DNA of 38,333 nt from Bordetella parapertussis (GTDB lineage: Bacteria > Pseudomonadota > Gammaproteobacteria > Burkholderiales > Burkholderiaceae_B), in the NCBI GenBank assembly GCA_945887835.1, contig CAMCZQ010000009.1:1-38333 (forward strand), given 5' to 3'. Positions 21,658 to 29,860 of this stretch are shown piece after piece (positions within the stretch are counted from its first letter, which is position 1; each line of letters opens with the position of its first letter). Position numbers and translations under genes: made by a program. The notes below the pieces were generated by a model. It had not been told where the DNA came from. It ran no database searches and was given only the letters and a program-made list of their open reading frames with translations.

Positions 21658-21666
21658 ATTTTAGCA
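21658..21666 (-). promoter_or_regulatory. probable extended -10 box of tRNA-His
   Basis: On the minus strand TGCTAAAAT stands about 12 bases before the tRNA 5' end. It is an extended -10 form with no good -35. The tRNA-Arg gene at 25091-25167 has a TAAAAT box at nearly the same distance, which strengthens the call. Confidence 0.45.
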
Positions 21667-21725
21667 TGTTTGTGCTCAGTTTGCCCTCTCTTAGCGGTTC
21701 CACGCATGAACGGTAGGCCCTTGAA

Positions 21726-23183
21726 ATGACTGCATTGCACGCGCTTCTCAGCGAGTACTGGCCTCATATCTTGTTTGCTGTGTCAGGGGTGGCAGGTACG
21801 ACGGCTGCCGTGCACGCAGCCATGACTAAACGAGATGTGCGTGCCGCGATTGCCTGGGTGGGTGTGGCCTTGTTTTCGCCTATTTTTGGGGCGTTGCTTT
21901 ACCTGATCGCTGGCATCAACCGTGTTCGTAAGCAGCGTATCACGCAGCCAAGGGCCGGGACGATTTATGCGGAAGACGTGCTTGAACAGGTCTTGGTGCA
22001 AGACGTTTGCGTGACTTCAGGTGCACAATTTGCCACGCTGAAAGTTTTAGGCGATCGGGTCAGTCACTATAAAGTCCTGAACTTTAACGCGATTCAAAAG
22101 TTGCGCGGCGGCGATGAAACCTATCCCGCGATGCTGTCAGCCATTCGGGGTGCGACCCAGTCGATTGCCCTGCAGAGCTATATTTTTGATCAGGATGTCT
22201 TGGGGATTGAAGTGGCGCAAGCGTTGATTCAAGCGCAAGCGCGTGGTGTGCACGTTCGGGTCTTGATCGACGCGGTTGGGTCAAAGTACTCGAACCCGCC
22301 CATTATCAATATGTTGACCAAAGGGGGTGTTAAAACTGCGTTGTTTATGCGTCCTATGTTTGGCTTGCGCTTGGCGTATGCGAACCTGCGTAGCCATCGA
22401 AAATTGCTCGTGGTGGATGGTGTGCACGGTTTTACGGGCGGCATGAATATTCGAGCTGGATTTTTGACCGCCGTTGCCAAAGCAGAGGTCACACAGGACA
22501 CGCATTTTGAATTGCGCGGCCCAATTGTGCATCAGTTGATCATCAGTTTTGCCCATGACTGGCAGTTCACCACACAAGAAAAACTCAAAGGTCCCGAGTG
22601 GTTTGCACCCGCCTTAGGTCAACTCGCAGAGCAAGGGATACCGATGCGCTGTGTCGCCTCGGGCCCCGACGGCACCTTGGGGAGCACGCACAACATGTTA
22701 TTGGGCGCGCTATCGGTCGCGCAGCATCATGTGCGTATTCAGTCACCTTATTTTTTGCCTGATCTCGTGTTGATCGCAGCGTTGTCAACGGCCGCGCGCC
22801 GGGGGATTGTGGTGGATATTGTGGTGCCGGGCGCCAACAATTTGAAGCTCGTCAATGCTGCCATGATGGCGCAGCTTGATCAGTTGATTTTGACAGGCTG
22901 CCGAATCTGGCAAGCCCAAGGTAATTTTGATCACTCTAAATTGTGTACGGTAGACGGCGGCTGGTCTTATGTTGGCTCGTCAAATATTGATCCGCGCAGC
23001 TTGCGTTTGAATTTTGAGCTTGACCTTGAGGTGTACGACCGCGGTTTTGCTGCAGGGCTTGAAAGCCAAATCGACTCTGTCATTGCACAGGCAGAGCGCA
23101 TCACGATTCGTACGCTTCGACGGTTGCCGTTTTGGCTCCGGCTGCGCAATAAGGTGGCGTGGTTAGCGTCACCTTATTTGTAG
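21726..23183 (+). CDS. cls: cardiolipin synthase (phospholipase D family)
   Basis: A 485-residue inner-membrane enzyme that joins two phosphatidylglycerols into cardiolipin, or a close relative. Two HKD motifs are complete: His224-Lys226-Asp231 (HRKLLVVDG) and His403-Lys405-Asp410 (HSKLCTVDG), each followed by a conserved G-S-x-N or G-G-M-N segment (SSNIDPRS, FTGGMNIR). Two N-terminal membrane helices (about residues 15-33 and 39-62) and the segment QRITQPRAG match ClsA-type architecture, and the length is normal (about 480). ATG 21726 was chosen as the first start ahead of the helices. It is alone on its transcript, with a convergent gene downstream. Confidence 0.88.
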   Translation: MTALHALLSEYWPHILFAVSGVAGTTAAVHAAMTKRDVRAAIAWVGVALFSPIFGALLYLIAGINRVRKQRITQPRAGTIYAEDVLEQVLVQDVCVTSGAQFATLKVLGDRVSHYKVLNFNAIQKLRGGDETYPAMLSAIRGATQSIALQSYIFDQDVLGIEVAQALIQAQARGVHVRVLIDAVGSKYSNPPIINMLTKGGVKTALFMRPMFGLRLAYANLRSHRKLLVVDGVHGFTGGMNIRAGFLTAVAKAEVTQDTHFELRGPIVHQLIISFAHDWQFTTQEKLKGPEWFAPALGQLAEQGIPMRCVASGPDGTLGSTHNMLLGALSVAQHHVRIQSPYFLPDLVLIAALSTAARRGIVVDIVVPGANNLKLVNAAMMAQLDQLILTGCRIWQAQGNFDHSKLCTVDGGWSYVGSSNIDPRSLRLNFELDLEVYDRGFAAGLESQIDSVIAQAERITIRTLRRLPFWLRLRNKVAWLASPYL

Positions 23184-23216
23184 AAAGTTGCCCGGTCGCA
23201 ATAAGGCGATGCGTGA

Positions 23217-24077
23217 TTAAGGCGCAGTTAAAGGATCCACTTTTGGATCAGCCGCCGGCCCTACGCCCGCACCCTTGATGTCATAGCGTGTCATTGAGTC
23301 TTTCACAACGCCTTGCGCTTTCATCTCTTCAACAAAGGTACGCAAAAACAAGGCCGCGTCGGGGCCTTTTGTTTTGGGTACACCCATTGCTTGGTTGATC
23401 ACCATAAAACGCTCGGCTAACATCCGAACGCCAGTCACACCCTTGGTGTCGGCTTCAAGCTGTTGCTTGACGCCCGCAGCGACTTCAAAACCCTTGTCTA
23501 GAAAGCTCGCAACCACGACTTGTGACGACGCCACGCGTTCGAGGGGGGCGTTTTTAAGATGCCGTGTGAGAAATAAATCATAGGCACTGCCTTTGCCGAC
23601 TACAACACGGTTGGTCGCGACATCAACATGGTCGTTGCGCTGGATGCTTGAGTTGTCGCGCACCAAGTAATACCCTTCGATTTGCACATAAGCGGCTGTG
23701 AAAGCGATATCTCTGCCACGCTCGGGGTCGATCGCAAAAAACCCGACATCGGCTCGCCCAGCTTCTAGAGTCGCGACTGATTTACCGGCAGTTTCGTTAA
23801 CGATCAGTTCAACCGGTACGCCCAGTTTTTTGCCAAGTTGCATCGCCAAGTCGATCGAAATGCCAAAGGGTTTGCCTTGCGCATCGCGGTTAGCCAACAC
23901 GGGGTTACCAAGGTTAAGCGAGGCGCGCAGCACTCCGGTGGGGGCAAAAGCTTTAATTAGATCGGCGTGCATAGCTGAAAAATCCTTATTTGTTGATTGA
24001 GTTTGGGCGAGGCTGGTGCTGGCTAAGCCACCAAGTAAGAGCGTAGTCGCAACGATGGTCGAACACAATATTTTCAC
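23217..24077 (-). CDS. amino-acid-type ABC transporter substrate-binding protein (SBP_bac_3)
   Basis: A 286-residue periplasmic binding protein of family 3, the polar-amino-acid type. A signal peptide of about 24 residues ends SLAQ. Family features include VLRASLNLGNPVLANRDAQGKPFGISIDLA (seen as GKPFGISIDLA), ATLEAGRADVGFFAIDPERG and FTAAYVQIEGYYLV. It starts at GTG 24077, with AAGGAT about 8 bases upstream. No permease or ATPase gene follows, so it is an orphan binding component or a signalling-type receptor. It is divergent from the peptidyl-prolyl isomerase gene at 24204, and the shared 126-base region contains a palindrome. Confidence 0.85.
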   Translation of the reverse strand: MKILCSTIVATTLLLGGLASTSLAQTQSTNKDFSAMHADLIKAFAPTGVLRASLNLGNPVLANRDAQGKPFGISIDLAMQLGKKLGVPVELIVNETAGKSVATLEAGRADVGFFAIDPERGRDIAFTAAYVQIEGYYLVRDNSSIQRNDHVDVATNRVVVGKGSAYDLFLTRHLKNAPLERVASSQVVVASFLDKGFEVAAGVKQQLEADTKGVTGVRMLAERFMVINQAMGVPKTKGPDAALFLRTFVEEMKAQGVVKDSMTRYDIKGAGVGPAADPKVDPLTAP

Positions 24078-24127
24078 TTTGTTATCCTTTTTTTCATTTT
24101 TTACCTTTTTGCGCGCACAACCGACTC

Positions 24128-24149
24128 AAGTGTTTGTCACACTTATAAT
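24128..24149. promoter_or_regulatory. palindrome overlapping a TATAAT box in a divergent intergenic region
   Basis: AAGTGT (24128-24133) and ACACTT (24139-24144) form a perfect inverted repeat with a 5-base centre. The right arm runs into TATAAT (24144-24149), a consensus -10 for the plus-strand gene at 24204. No good -35 is visible. The position suits a repressor site for one or both divergent genes. Confidence 0.45.
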
Positions 24150-24203
24150 AGGCTTTAATCAGTTGTTGTTTCGAACCCCGTCAAAAAGCTTAAATAAAAC
24201 ATC

Positions 24204-25037
24204 ATGAAGAGTCTCCTTTTAAAGCTTCCGGTTGCGTCTCGCGCGCTGCGTAGTGCGCTACTCGTGGCACTGTCGCTCGGCGCAAGTTACGGCAGTAGTT
24301 TTGCGCAAACCAAACCGCCAGGCGCGTTTGCGACCGTCAACGGCGTGCCTGTGCCGCAGTCTTTGATTGATACAAATGTGAAAGTCAATATTGCTCAGGG
24401 GCAAAAAGATTCGCCCGAGTTACGCCAAGTGATTCAAGATGAACTTGTCAATCGTGAAATTCTGGCGCAAGAGTCGACCCGATTGGGTCTTGATAAAACC
24501 AGTGAGGCGCAAGGCCAGTGGGCGCAAGTGCGTCAGACCTTTTTGGTCGAACTGTTGCTTAATGATTACATGGCGCGCAACCCCATCCCTGAGGCCTCAC
24601 TTAAGACCGAGTACGAACGGCAGATGGCGCTGATGAAAGACCAGCAGCAATATCGCTTAAGTTTAATCGTGACTTCAACTGAGGATCAGGCCAAGGCGGT
24701 GTTGGCGCGGCTTCGCAAGGGCGAAGCGTTTGCAAAGCTTGCAACCGAGACGTCTCTTGATCCAAGCAAAAAAGACGGCGGCAATGTGGGGTGGGTGGTG
24801 CCGGCCCAGATTTTGCCTGCTATTTCAAACGTGATGGTGAACTTGGTAAAAGGTGCTTTAGCGGCCGCGCCGATTCAAACCCCAGCAGGCTGGAACCTCA
24901 TCAAACTTGAAGAGACCCGCCCGTTTAAAGCGCCTACCTTTGACGAAGCCAAAAACGATATCCGGCAAATGTTGGTGCAAAAGCAGCGCTTTGACTACGT
25001 GAAAAAACTGCGTGAAAACGCCAAGGTGGTGCAGTAA
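24204..25037 (+). CDS. parvulin-type peptidyl-prolyl cis-trans isomerase, periplasmic
   Basis: A 277-residue exported foldase. The signal peptide extends to about residue 35 (core ALLVALSLGASYG, cleavage near SFAQ). A SurA/PrsA-like N-terminal helical part follows with DELVNREILAQE. The rotamase domain runs from about residue 150 to 245 (QQYRLSLIVTSTEDQAKAVLARL, KGEAFAKLATETSLDPSKKDGGNVGWV, TPAGWNLIKLEE). The pattern S-x-D-P-S-x-x-x-G-G-x-x-G-W is diagnostic of parvulins. It probably helps outer-membrane or secreted proteins fold. It is a single gene with a likely terminator after it. Confidence 0.87.
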   Translation: MKSLLLKLPVASRALRSALLVALSLGASYGSSFAQTKPPGAFATVNGVPVPQSLIDTNVKVNIAQGQKDSPELRQVIQDELVNREILAQESTRLGLDKTSEAQGQWAQVRQTFLVELLLNDYMARNPIPEASLKTEYERQMALMKDQQQYRLSLIVTSTEDQAKAVLARLRKGEAFAKLATETSLDPSKKDGGNVGWVVPAQILPAISNVMVNLVKGALAAAPIQTPAGWNLIKLEETRPFKAPTFDEAKNDIRQMLVQKQRFDYVKKLRENAKVVQ

Positions 25038-25040
25038 CGT

Positions 25041-25090
25041 CGGCAGATTCGGGGCCGCGGGCTGACCGGGTCGAAGTGCCGCTGCTTTTT

Positions 25091-25091
<1 letters not shown>
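25041..25091 (+). terminator. probable terminator of the isomerase gene
   Basis: CGGCA-GA-TTCG (25041-25051) pairs with CGAA-G-TGCCG (25072-25081), followed by CTGC and six Ts ending at 25091. The T run abuts the 3' end of the oppositely oriented tRNA-Arg. The stem has a small internal loop and a long apical loop, so strength is uncertain. Confidence 0.4.
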
Positions 25092-25167
<76 letters not shown>

Positions 25168-25177
25168 ATACGCCGAG

Positions 25178-25183
25178 ATTTTA
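25178..25183 (-). promoter_or_regulatory. probable -10 box of tRNA-Arg
   Basis: TAAAAT on the minus strand about 11 bases before the tRNA 5' end, matching the arrangement at tRNA-His. The following AAAATCTCGG resembles the tRNA-His leader. The -35 is not convincing. Confidence 0.4.
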
Positions 25184-25257
25184 ACGTAATGTGTCGAAAT
25201 TCTCTTCGTTCAGGGTAATCGTTCTGACGCCTTCAAACTCATGTTAGATAAAGAGCT

Positions 25258-25884
25258 ATGTCGCAACTGTTTGTGGTGCACCCCGAGAACCCTCAGCCCC
25301 GTTTGTTGAAACAAGCGGCGCAACTGCTGCAAGGGGGTGGCCTGGTGGCAGTGCCCACTGATTCAAGCTATGCCGTGGTGGCGCGGCTGGATGACAAGGG
25401 GGCGGCAGACGCCTTGCGTAAGTTGCGCGGGCTTGACGATCGCCACCATCTGACGATTTTGTGTCGTGATCTGGCTGAAATCAGTCAATTTGCACGCGTC
25501 GATAATGCTCAATATCGGTTGCTCAAGCTGGCCACCCCGGGGCCCTGGACCTTTATCCTTGAGGCGTCACGCGAGGTGCCTCGTCGGGTGTCGCATCGGT
25601 CGCGTAAAACAATCGGGATTCGAGTGCCTGGGCATCCGGTCACGCTTGCGCTGCTCGAACATGCGCAAACTCCGCTTTTGTCGACCACCTTGATCCCTGA
25701 AGGCGACGAGTTCGCCCTAACTGACCCCCTCGAGATCCGCGAGCGCTATCAGCATATGTTGGCGGCCGTGATTGACGCGGGCGCCTGTGCGCTTGAGGCG
25801 ACCACGGTCATTGACCTAACGACCTCACCACCCGAGGTGGTGCGGCGTGGCCGTGGCGATCCAACTGCACTTGGACTTGATTGA
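25258..25884 (+). CDS. yciO: YciO-type Sua5/YrdC-family protein
   Basis: A 208-residue protein of the YrdC/Sua5/YciO family, which binds ATP and double-stranded RNA or makes threonylcarbamoyl-adenylate for tRNA t6A. The opening MSQLFVVHPENPQPRLLKQA is very close to E. coli YciO, as are VPTDSSYAVVARLDD, TPGPWTFILEASREVPRRV, RKTIGIRVPGHPVTLALLE, STTLIPEGDEF and TVIDLT. These place it with YciO rather than with TsaC (YrdC) itself. YciO's exact cellular role is not well settled. ATG 25258 is the only sensible start. Confidence 0.88.
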   Translation: MSQLFVVHPENPQPRLLKQAAQLLQGGGLVAVPTDSSYAVVARLDDKGAADALRKLRGLDDRHHLTILCRDLAEISQFARVDNAQYRLLKLATPGPWTFILEASREVPRRVSHRSRKTIGIRVPGHPVTLALLEHAQTPLLSTTLIPEGDEFALTDPLEIRERYQHMLAAVIDAGACALEATTVIDLTTSPPEVVRRGRGDPTALGLD

Positions 25885-25935
25885 AAATTTGACCGTGTCA
25901 GTGATGTGATGCCCTATTGAGCGACCATAAACCTC

Positions 25936-25941
25936 TACAAT
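25936..25941 (+). promoter_or_regulatory. candidate -10 box at the protease gene start
   Basis: TACAAT lies 6 bases before ATG 25948. Transcription from it would start at or next to the ATG, giving a nearly leaderless mRNA; no Shine-Dalgarno is present. There is no well-spaced -35. Confidence 0.35.
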
Positions 25942-25947
25942 CGCAGC

Positions 25948-26592
25948 ATGGAAGATCTGATTCAAACTCTAGCCCTTTACGCCTTGCCTGTGCTCTTGGC
26001 GATCACTTTGCACGAGGCCGCTCACGGCTATGTTGCCAAGCTCTTTGGTGATCCAACGGCCTCGCTTGCCGGGCGTGTCAGCCTGAACCCAATTCGCCAT
26101 ATCGACCCGATCGGCACCATTGCAGTGCCCATTGGCATTTTGGCGATGTCTAGCCTGTTTGGCGGCGGTTTTTTGTTTGGCTGGGCCAAACCAGTGCCTG
26201 TGGATTTTGGTCGCTTGCGACGCCCTAAGCAAGATATGTTGTGGGTGGCGTTGGCTGGCCCGGGTGCCAACTTGTTCATGGCTATCCTCTGGACAATCTG
26301 TCTGCGTTTACTGTTTGACGCGGGCGAGCGAAGCGGCTTTTGGTTTGAAATGGCGCGTGTGGGCATTCATATAAACTTAGTGCTTATGGCCTTGAATTTA
26401 TTGCCTATTTTGCCCTTAGACGGGGGGCGGGTGTTATTTAGCCTGCTGCCAAACCGGCTAGCCTGGCAATATGGCCGCATCGAACCCTATGGCATGTTGA
26501 TTGTGATCGCCTTGCTGGCTACCGGTGTACTCAGTGCCGTGCTCAATCCTTTGGTTACGTTCGGCGAGCAGGTCGTTCGACTTTTTTTATAG
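25948..26592 (+). CDS. site-2 protease family (M50) membrane metalloprotease
   Basis: A 214-residue integral membrane zinc protease. The HExxH motif is His22-Glu23-His26 (LHEAAHG), and the third zinc ligand is Asp158 in NLLPILPLDGGRVL. Four to six hydrophobic segments surround these. Short M50 proteins of this type, without PDZ domain, are common in proteobacteria and their substrates are unknown. The gene lies 63 bases after yciO and before dapA, a neighbourhood often seen in Burkholderiales. No Shine-Dalgarno precedes the ATG, and TACAAT lies 6 bases upstream. Confidence 0.87.
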   Translation: MEDLIQTLALYALPVLLAITLHEAAHGYVAKLFGDPTASLAGRVSLNPIRHIDPIGTIAVPIGILAMSSLFGGGFLFGWAKPVPVDFGRLRRPKQDMLWVALAGPGANLFMAILWTICLRLLFDAGERSGFWFEMARVGIHINLVLMALNLLPILPLDGGRVLFSLLPNRLAWQYGRIEPYGMLIVIALLATGVLSAVLNPLVTFGEQVVRLFL

Positions 26593-26672
26593 ATCGCCCT
26601 GCAATCCGGTAAACTATCGCACTAACTTCCTATAGGTGCTTTTGCGCCTTGACTCGCGTTCTGGATCCCTTC

Positions 26673-27578
26673 ATGGCCACGATTTCGACCTCTAAAGTCC
26701 CCCAGTTCATGGGCAGCATGGTTGCCTTGGTGACGCCAATGCACCCTGACGGCAGCCTTGATTACAAAAGCTTCAAAGCACTGATTGACTGGCACGCCCA
26801 AGAGGGCACCGATGCACTCGTCATTGTGGGCACCACTGGCGAGTCGCCCACCGTGAATGTTGACGAGCACGCCGAACTGATTCGCGTCGCAGTTGAGCAC
26901 TCCGCGGGGCGCATTCCTGTCATCGCAGGCGTGGGCGCAAATTCAACTAGCGAGGCGATTCATCTGGCCGAGCACGCTAAAAAAGTCGGCGCGCATTCTG
27001 GCTTGTCAGTCGTGCCTTATTACAACAAGCCTTCTCAAGAAGGCATGTATCAACATTTTAAAGCCGTGCAAGAGGCCGTTGATTTGCCCACTATTTTGTA
27101 TAACGTGCCAGGTCGCACCGTGGCTGATCTGGCGCACGATACCGTGCTGCGTTTGGCTCAGGTGCCAGGCGTGATAGGTATTAAAGATGCAACCGGCGAT
27201 ATCGGCCGTGGGGCCTTACTCATTCGCGATTTGCCCTCTAATTTCTTGGTGCTAAGCGGCGACGATGCGACTGCTGCCGCTCTGATTTTGCTGGGCGGAC
27301 GCGGCAATATTTCTGTCACCGCCAATATCGCGCCACGTGCCATGCACGAGATGTGTGGTGCCGCACTGAAGGGCGACGTTGCAACCGTGAAACGCGTCAA
27401 TAATTTATTGGGGCCTTTGAACAAATTATTGTTTGTTGAAGGTAACCCTGTTCCAGTTAAGTGGGCGTTGGCTCAGATGGGGCGTATTCCTACCGGTATT
27501 CGTCTGCCTCTGGCCCAATTAAGCGCTCAGTTTCATGCTCCTTTGCGAGCTGCAATGTCAGAGGCGGGGTTGCTTTAA
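26673..27578 (+). CDS. dapA: 4-hydroxy-tetrahydrodipicolinate synthase
   Basis: A 301-residue class I aldolase that condenses pyruvate with aspartate semialdehyde, the first committed step of lysine and diaminopimelate synthesis. The Schiff-base Lys171 (IGIKDATGD) and Tyr143 (LYNVPGR) have the same 28-residue spacing as Lys161 and Tyr133 of E. coli DapA. GTTGESPT is near 53-60 and [12 protein letters not shown] near 113-124. The ATG at 26673 is preferred over an in-frame TTG at 26649. Neither has a clear Shine-Dalgarno, and an internal ATG nearer the conserved core (26709) is another option. BamC follows without any gap. Confidence 0.93.
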   Translation: MATISTSKVPQFMGSMVALVTPMHPDGSLDYKSFKALIDWHAQEGTDALVIVGTTGESPTVNVDEHAELIRVAVEHSAGRIPVIAGVGANSTSEAIHLAEHAKKVGAHSGLSVVPYYNKPSQEGMYQHFKAVQEAVDLPTILYNVPGRTVADLAHDTVLRLAQVPGVIGIKDATGDIGRGALLIRDLPSNFLVLSGDDATAAALILLGGRGNISVTANIAPRAMHEMCGAALKGDVATVKRVNNLLGPLNKLLFVEGNPVPVKWALAQMGRIPTGIRLPLAQLSAQFHAPLRAAMSEAGLL

Positions 27579-28715
27579 ATGAACAGTTTGTTGAATAAAA
27601 AATATGGTCTGATTTCTGCGCTGATGGCGTTGTTGCTTTTAAGTGGCTGCGGCGGGTTTCGTTCGATGATGAGCGGCGACGACTCGATTGATTACAAAAG
27701 CGTAGTGCGGACCGACCCTTTGAGTATTCCACCCGATCTGACGCAGGCCGCTAACGATCCTCGTTATCGTTCACCTGCCTCAGGCAGCACGACGTTTTCG
27801 CAGTATCAACTGGCTCAAACAGGTGGCAAAGGTGTGCCCTCGGCTGCTCAGTCAGGCGTGTTGCCCACACGGGCTGACATGCGTGTGATGCGTGACGGCG
27901 AATTGCGCTGGTTGTCGGTCGAGATGCCCCCTGAAAAAGTCTTTTCAATGACGGCAGATTTTTGGACAGATGCTGGCTTTACGCTTGGGGTGACGGATCC
28001 TAAAGCTGGTTTGCTGGTCACGAACTGGGCTGAAAATCGTGCAAAAATTCCTGATAGTTGGTTACGCCAAGCGTTGGGCACGGTCTTTGATGGTATCTAC
28101 GACAGCGGCACACGGGATAAGTTTCGCACGCGTATCGAGCGAGCTGGTAGTCGGACTGAAGTCTACATTTCGCATCAACACATGGAAGAAGTCAGTAAAG
28201 TTTCTTTAGCCGATGTCAGCGTTCGCTGGGAGAACGCAAAAGAAGATCCGGGCTTAAACGCCGCAATGCTGGCCAGGCTGATGGTTTACTTAGGTGAAGA
28301 CGTTGACGGTGCACGTAGAAAAATGGTGCAAACGGCACCTGGCGCACAAGACCCTAAGGTCACGGCACCGGCGGGCGATAAGAGCATGCTGGTGATTGCA
28401 GAACCGTTTGATCGCGCTTGGCGTCGTGTGGGCGTGGCGCTCGACTCGGGCGGCTTCACGGTGGATGATCGTGATCGCGCGGCCGGTGATTTCTATGTGC
28501 GTTACGTCGATACAGATACTGGCGAAAAACGCGAAGAGTCCAACTTCATTAGCCGCTTGTTCGGCGCGAAGGATCCGACCAAGGCGCCAATTTACCGCGT
28601 ACGTGTTGTTCAGCAAGGTAACCAAACGCAAATTACCGTGCTCGATGCCCAAGGCGTGCGTGATAACAGCGCTACGGCGCAGCGTCTGCTCAGCGTGCTA
28701 AGCGGCAAGATGTAG
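27579..28715 (+). CDS. bamC: outer-membrane assembly lipoprotein BamC
   Basis: A 378-residue lipoprotein of the BAM complex, which inserts beta-barrel proteins into the outer membrane. The signal peptide ends in lipobox LLSGC with Cys24 as the lipidation site. The unstructured N-terminal segment with DYKSVVRTDPLSIPPDLT is characteristic of BamC, and two helix-grip domains follow (around LRWLSVEMPPEKVFSMTADFW, seen as LRWLSVEMPPEKVF, and around MLVIAEPFDRAWRRVGVALD). The ATG directly abuts the dapA stop, the same dapA-bamC (nlpB) order as in E. coli. A strong terminator follows. Confidence 0.9.
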   Translation: MNSLLNKKYGLISALMALLLLSGCGGFRSMMSGDDSIDYKSVVRTDPLSIPPDLTQAANDPRYRSPASGSTTFSQYQLAQTGGKGVPSAAQSGVLPTRADMRVMRDGELRWLSVEMPPEKVFSMTADFWTDAGFTLGVTDPKAGLLVTNWAENRAKIPDSWLRQALGTVFDGIYDSGTRDKFRTRIERAGSRTEVYISHQHMEEVSKVSLADVSVRWENAKEDPGLNAAMLARLMVYLGEDVDGARRKMVQTAPGAQDPKVTAPAGDKSMLVIAEPFDRAWRRVGVALDSGGFTVDDRDRAAGDFYVRYVDTDTGEKREESNFISRLFGAKDPTKAPIYRVRVVQQGNQTQITVLDAQGVRDNSATAQRLLSVLSGKM

Positions 28716-28733
28716 GTTTTATTCTTTCCCCTG

Positions 28734-28768
28734 AAAACGCGACGGTTTAAGCTGTCGCGTTTTTTTTT
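28734..28768 (+). terminator. intrinsic terminator after bamC
   Basis: AAAACGCGAC (28734-28743) pairs with GTCGCGTTTT (28754-28763), and the T run continues to 28768. It lies 18 bases after the bamC stop and closes the dapA-bamC transcript. Confidence 0.88.
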
Positions 28769-28882
28769 GCGACTTTGCATTGATATGTTCCAAAATGGTG
28801 CATTTCTTAACTCAAGCTGTGATGTCCGGCACTATCCGTTAATTCTCTTTGCATCTCGGTTTTAGATTCGTCATGATGATGT

Positions 28883-28901
28883 TTTAATTGTAATAATTAA
28901 A
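28883..28901. promoter_or_regulatory. AT-rich palindrome upstream of ureD
   Basis: TTTAATT (28883-28889) and AATTAAA (28895-28901) form a perfect inverted repeat around GTAAT, 20 bases before the ureD ATG. It is placed where a promoter or operator of the urease operon would be. No Shine-Dalgarno is visible before ureD. No recognised NAC or sigma-54 site was found. Confidence 0.4.
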
Positions 28902-28920
28902 TTTTTGATTCCTCCAATCG

Positions 28921-29826
28921 ATGCATCCGACTGAGCAACGACACTGGCCGACTGACTTAGGCCTCTCAGACCCCACAGGCCATTCTGCGGCAGAGTCGGC
29001 GCTTGCGTCTTGGACAGCACGTCTGTCGCTTGACTTCAATCTAGACCCACATCAGCCTCATCTTAAGACTAGGCTCAATCATCAGCATCTTGGCCCGTTG
29101 CGCATTCAAAAAGCCTTGTACCCAGAGGGTGCTTCGCCTTGTCACGCCATTATTGTGCACCCACCCGGCGGCATTGCCGGCGGTGATCGACTTGAAGTGC
29201 TGATCAATAGCCAACCCGGTAGCCATGGCTTGGTCACGACACCCTCGGCCGCAAAGTGGTATGGCGCAAACGCCTCGCTTGAGGCTTCGCAGTTAATCGA
29301 TATTGACTTGCAGGGTGCCTTCGAGTGGTTGCCGCAAGAAACTATTGTTTTTAATCGGGCACGTGTGCGTTCTGATATTGATATCAGGGTGGGTGAGCAT
29401 GGGGCAATGTTAGGTTGGGATCATCTGATCTTTGGGCGCCGCGCCTCGGGCGAATCTTTTGCTGAAGGTCATTTTCGGCAGTCGTTAAAAATCCAGATTG
29501 ATGAGCAGCTGATTTGGCACGATCGTTTAGCCTTGGTGGGCGATGATGCCTTGTTTGCTTCGCCCATCGGTCTGCGTGGACATTACACCTGTGCCACGCT
29601 GTGGGCAGTTTTGCCTGCTTCTAAAACATTTGACGAAGCAACAGTCCAAACCTTGCGCGAACACTCTGTGCAGTTTGCCTGGACAGCTCTTCATCCTCGG
29701 TTATTGGTGGGTCGGCTGTTAGCTGAACCGCGTGAACTTAAGTTTTTATTACAAGACGCTTGGGCACACTTGCGCCTGGTCGTGCTTGGTTTGCCAGCCG
29801 TTGCACCACGCTTGTGGGCGACTTGA
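28921..29826 (+). CDS. ureD: urease accessory protein UreD
   Basis: A 301-residue scaffold protein that holds the urease apoprotein for nickel delivery with UreF and UreG. Family marks are GPLRIQKALYPEG, CHAIIVHPPGGIAGGDRLE, TTPSAAKWYG, WLPQETIVFNRA and GWDHLIFGRRASGE. It has about 30 residues before the usual first strand, so it is slightly long. ATG 28921 lacks a good Shine-Dalgarno. It is first in a ureDABCEFG operon, with 34 bases to ureA. Confidence 0.93.
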   Translation: MHPTEQRHWPTDLGLSDPTGHSAAESALASWTARLSLDFNLDPHQPHLKTRLNHQHLGPLRIQKALYPEGASPCHAIIVHPPGGIAGGDRLEVLINSQPGSHGLVTTPSAAKWYGANASLEASQLIDIDLQGAFEWLPQETIVFNRARVRSDIDIRVGEHGAMLGWDHLIFGRRASGESFAEGHFRQSLKIQIDEQLIWHDRLALVGDDALFASPIGLRGHYTCATLWAVLPASKTFDEATVQTLREHSVQFAWTALHPRLLVGRLLAEPRELKFLLQDAWAHLRLVVLGLPAVAPRLWAT

Positions 29827-29860
29827 TGATTACGATAATAAAAGTTGTTAAGGGGTAACT

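Noticed and set aside
26649-26672. TTG start giving DapA eight more residues
   Set aside because: The extra residues do not resemble DapA and an ATG follows. The weak purine stretch upstream is not decisive.
28769-28920. Sigma-54 promoter or NAC site before ureD
   Set aside because: GGCAC and TTGCA fragments occur, but none has the -24/-12 spacing, and no ATA-N9-TAT-type site fits.
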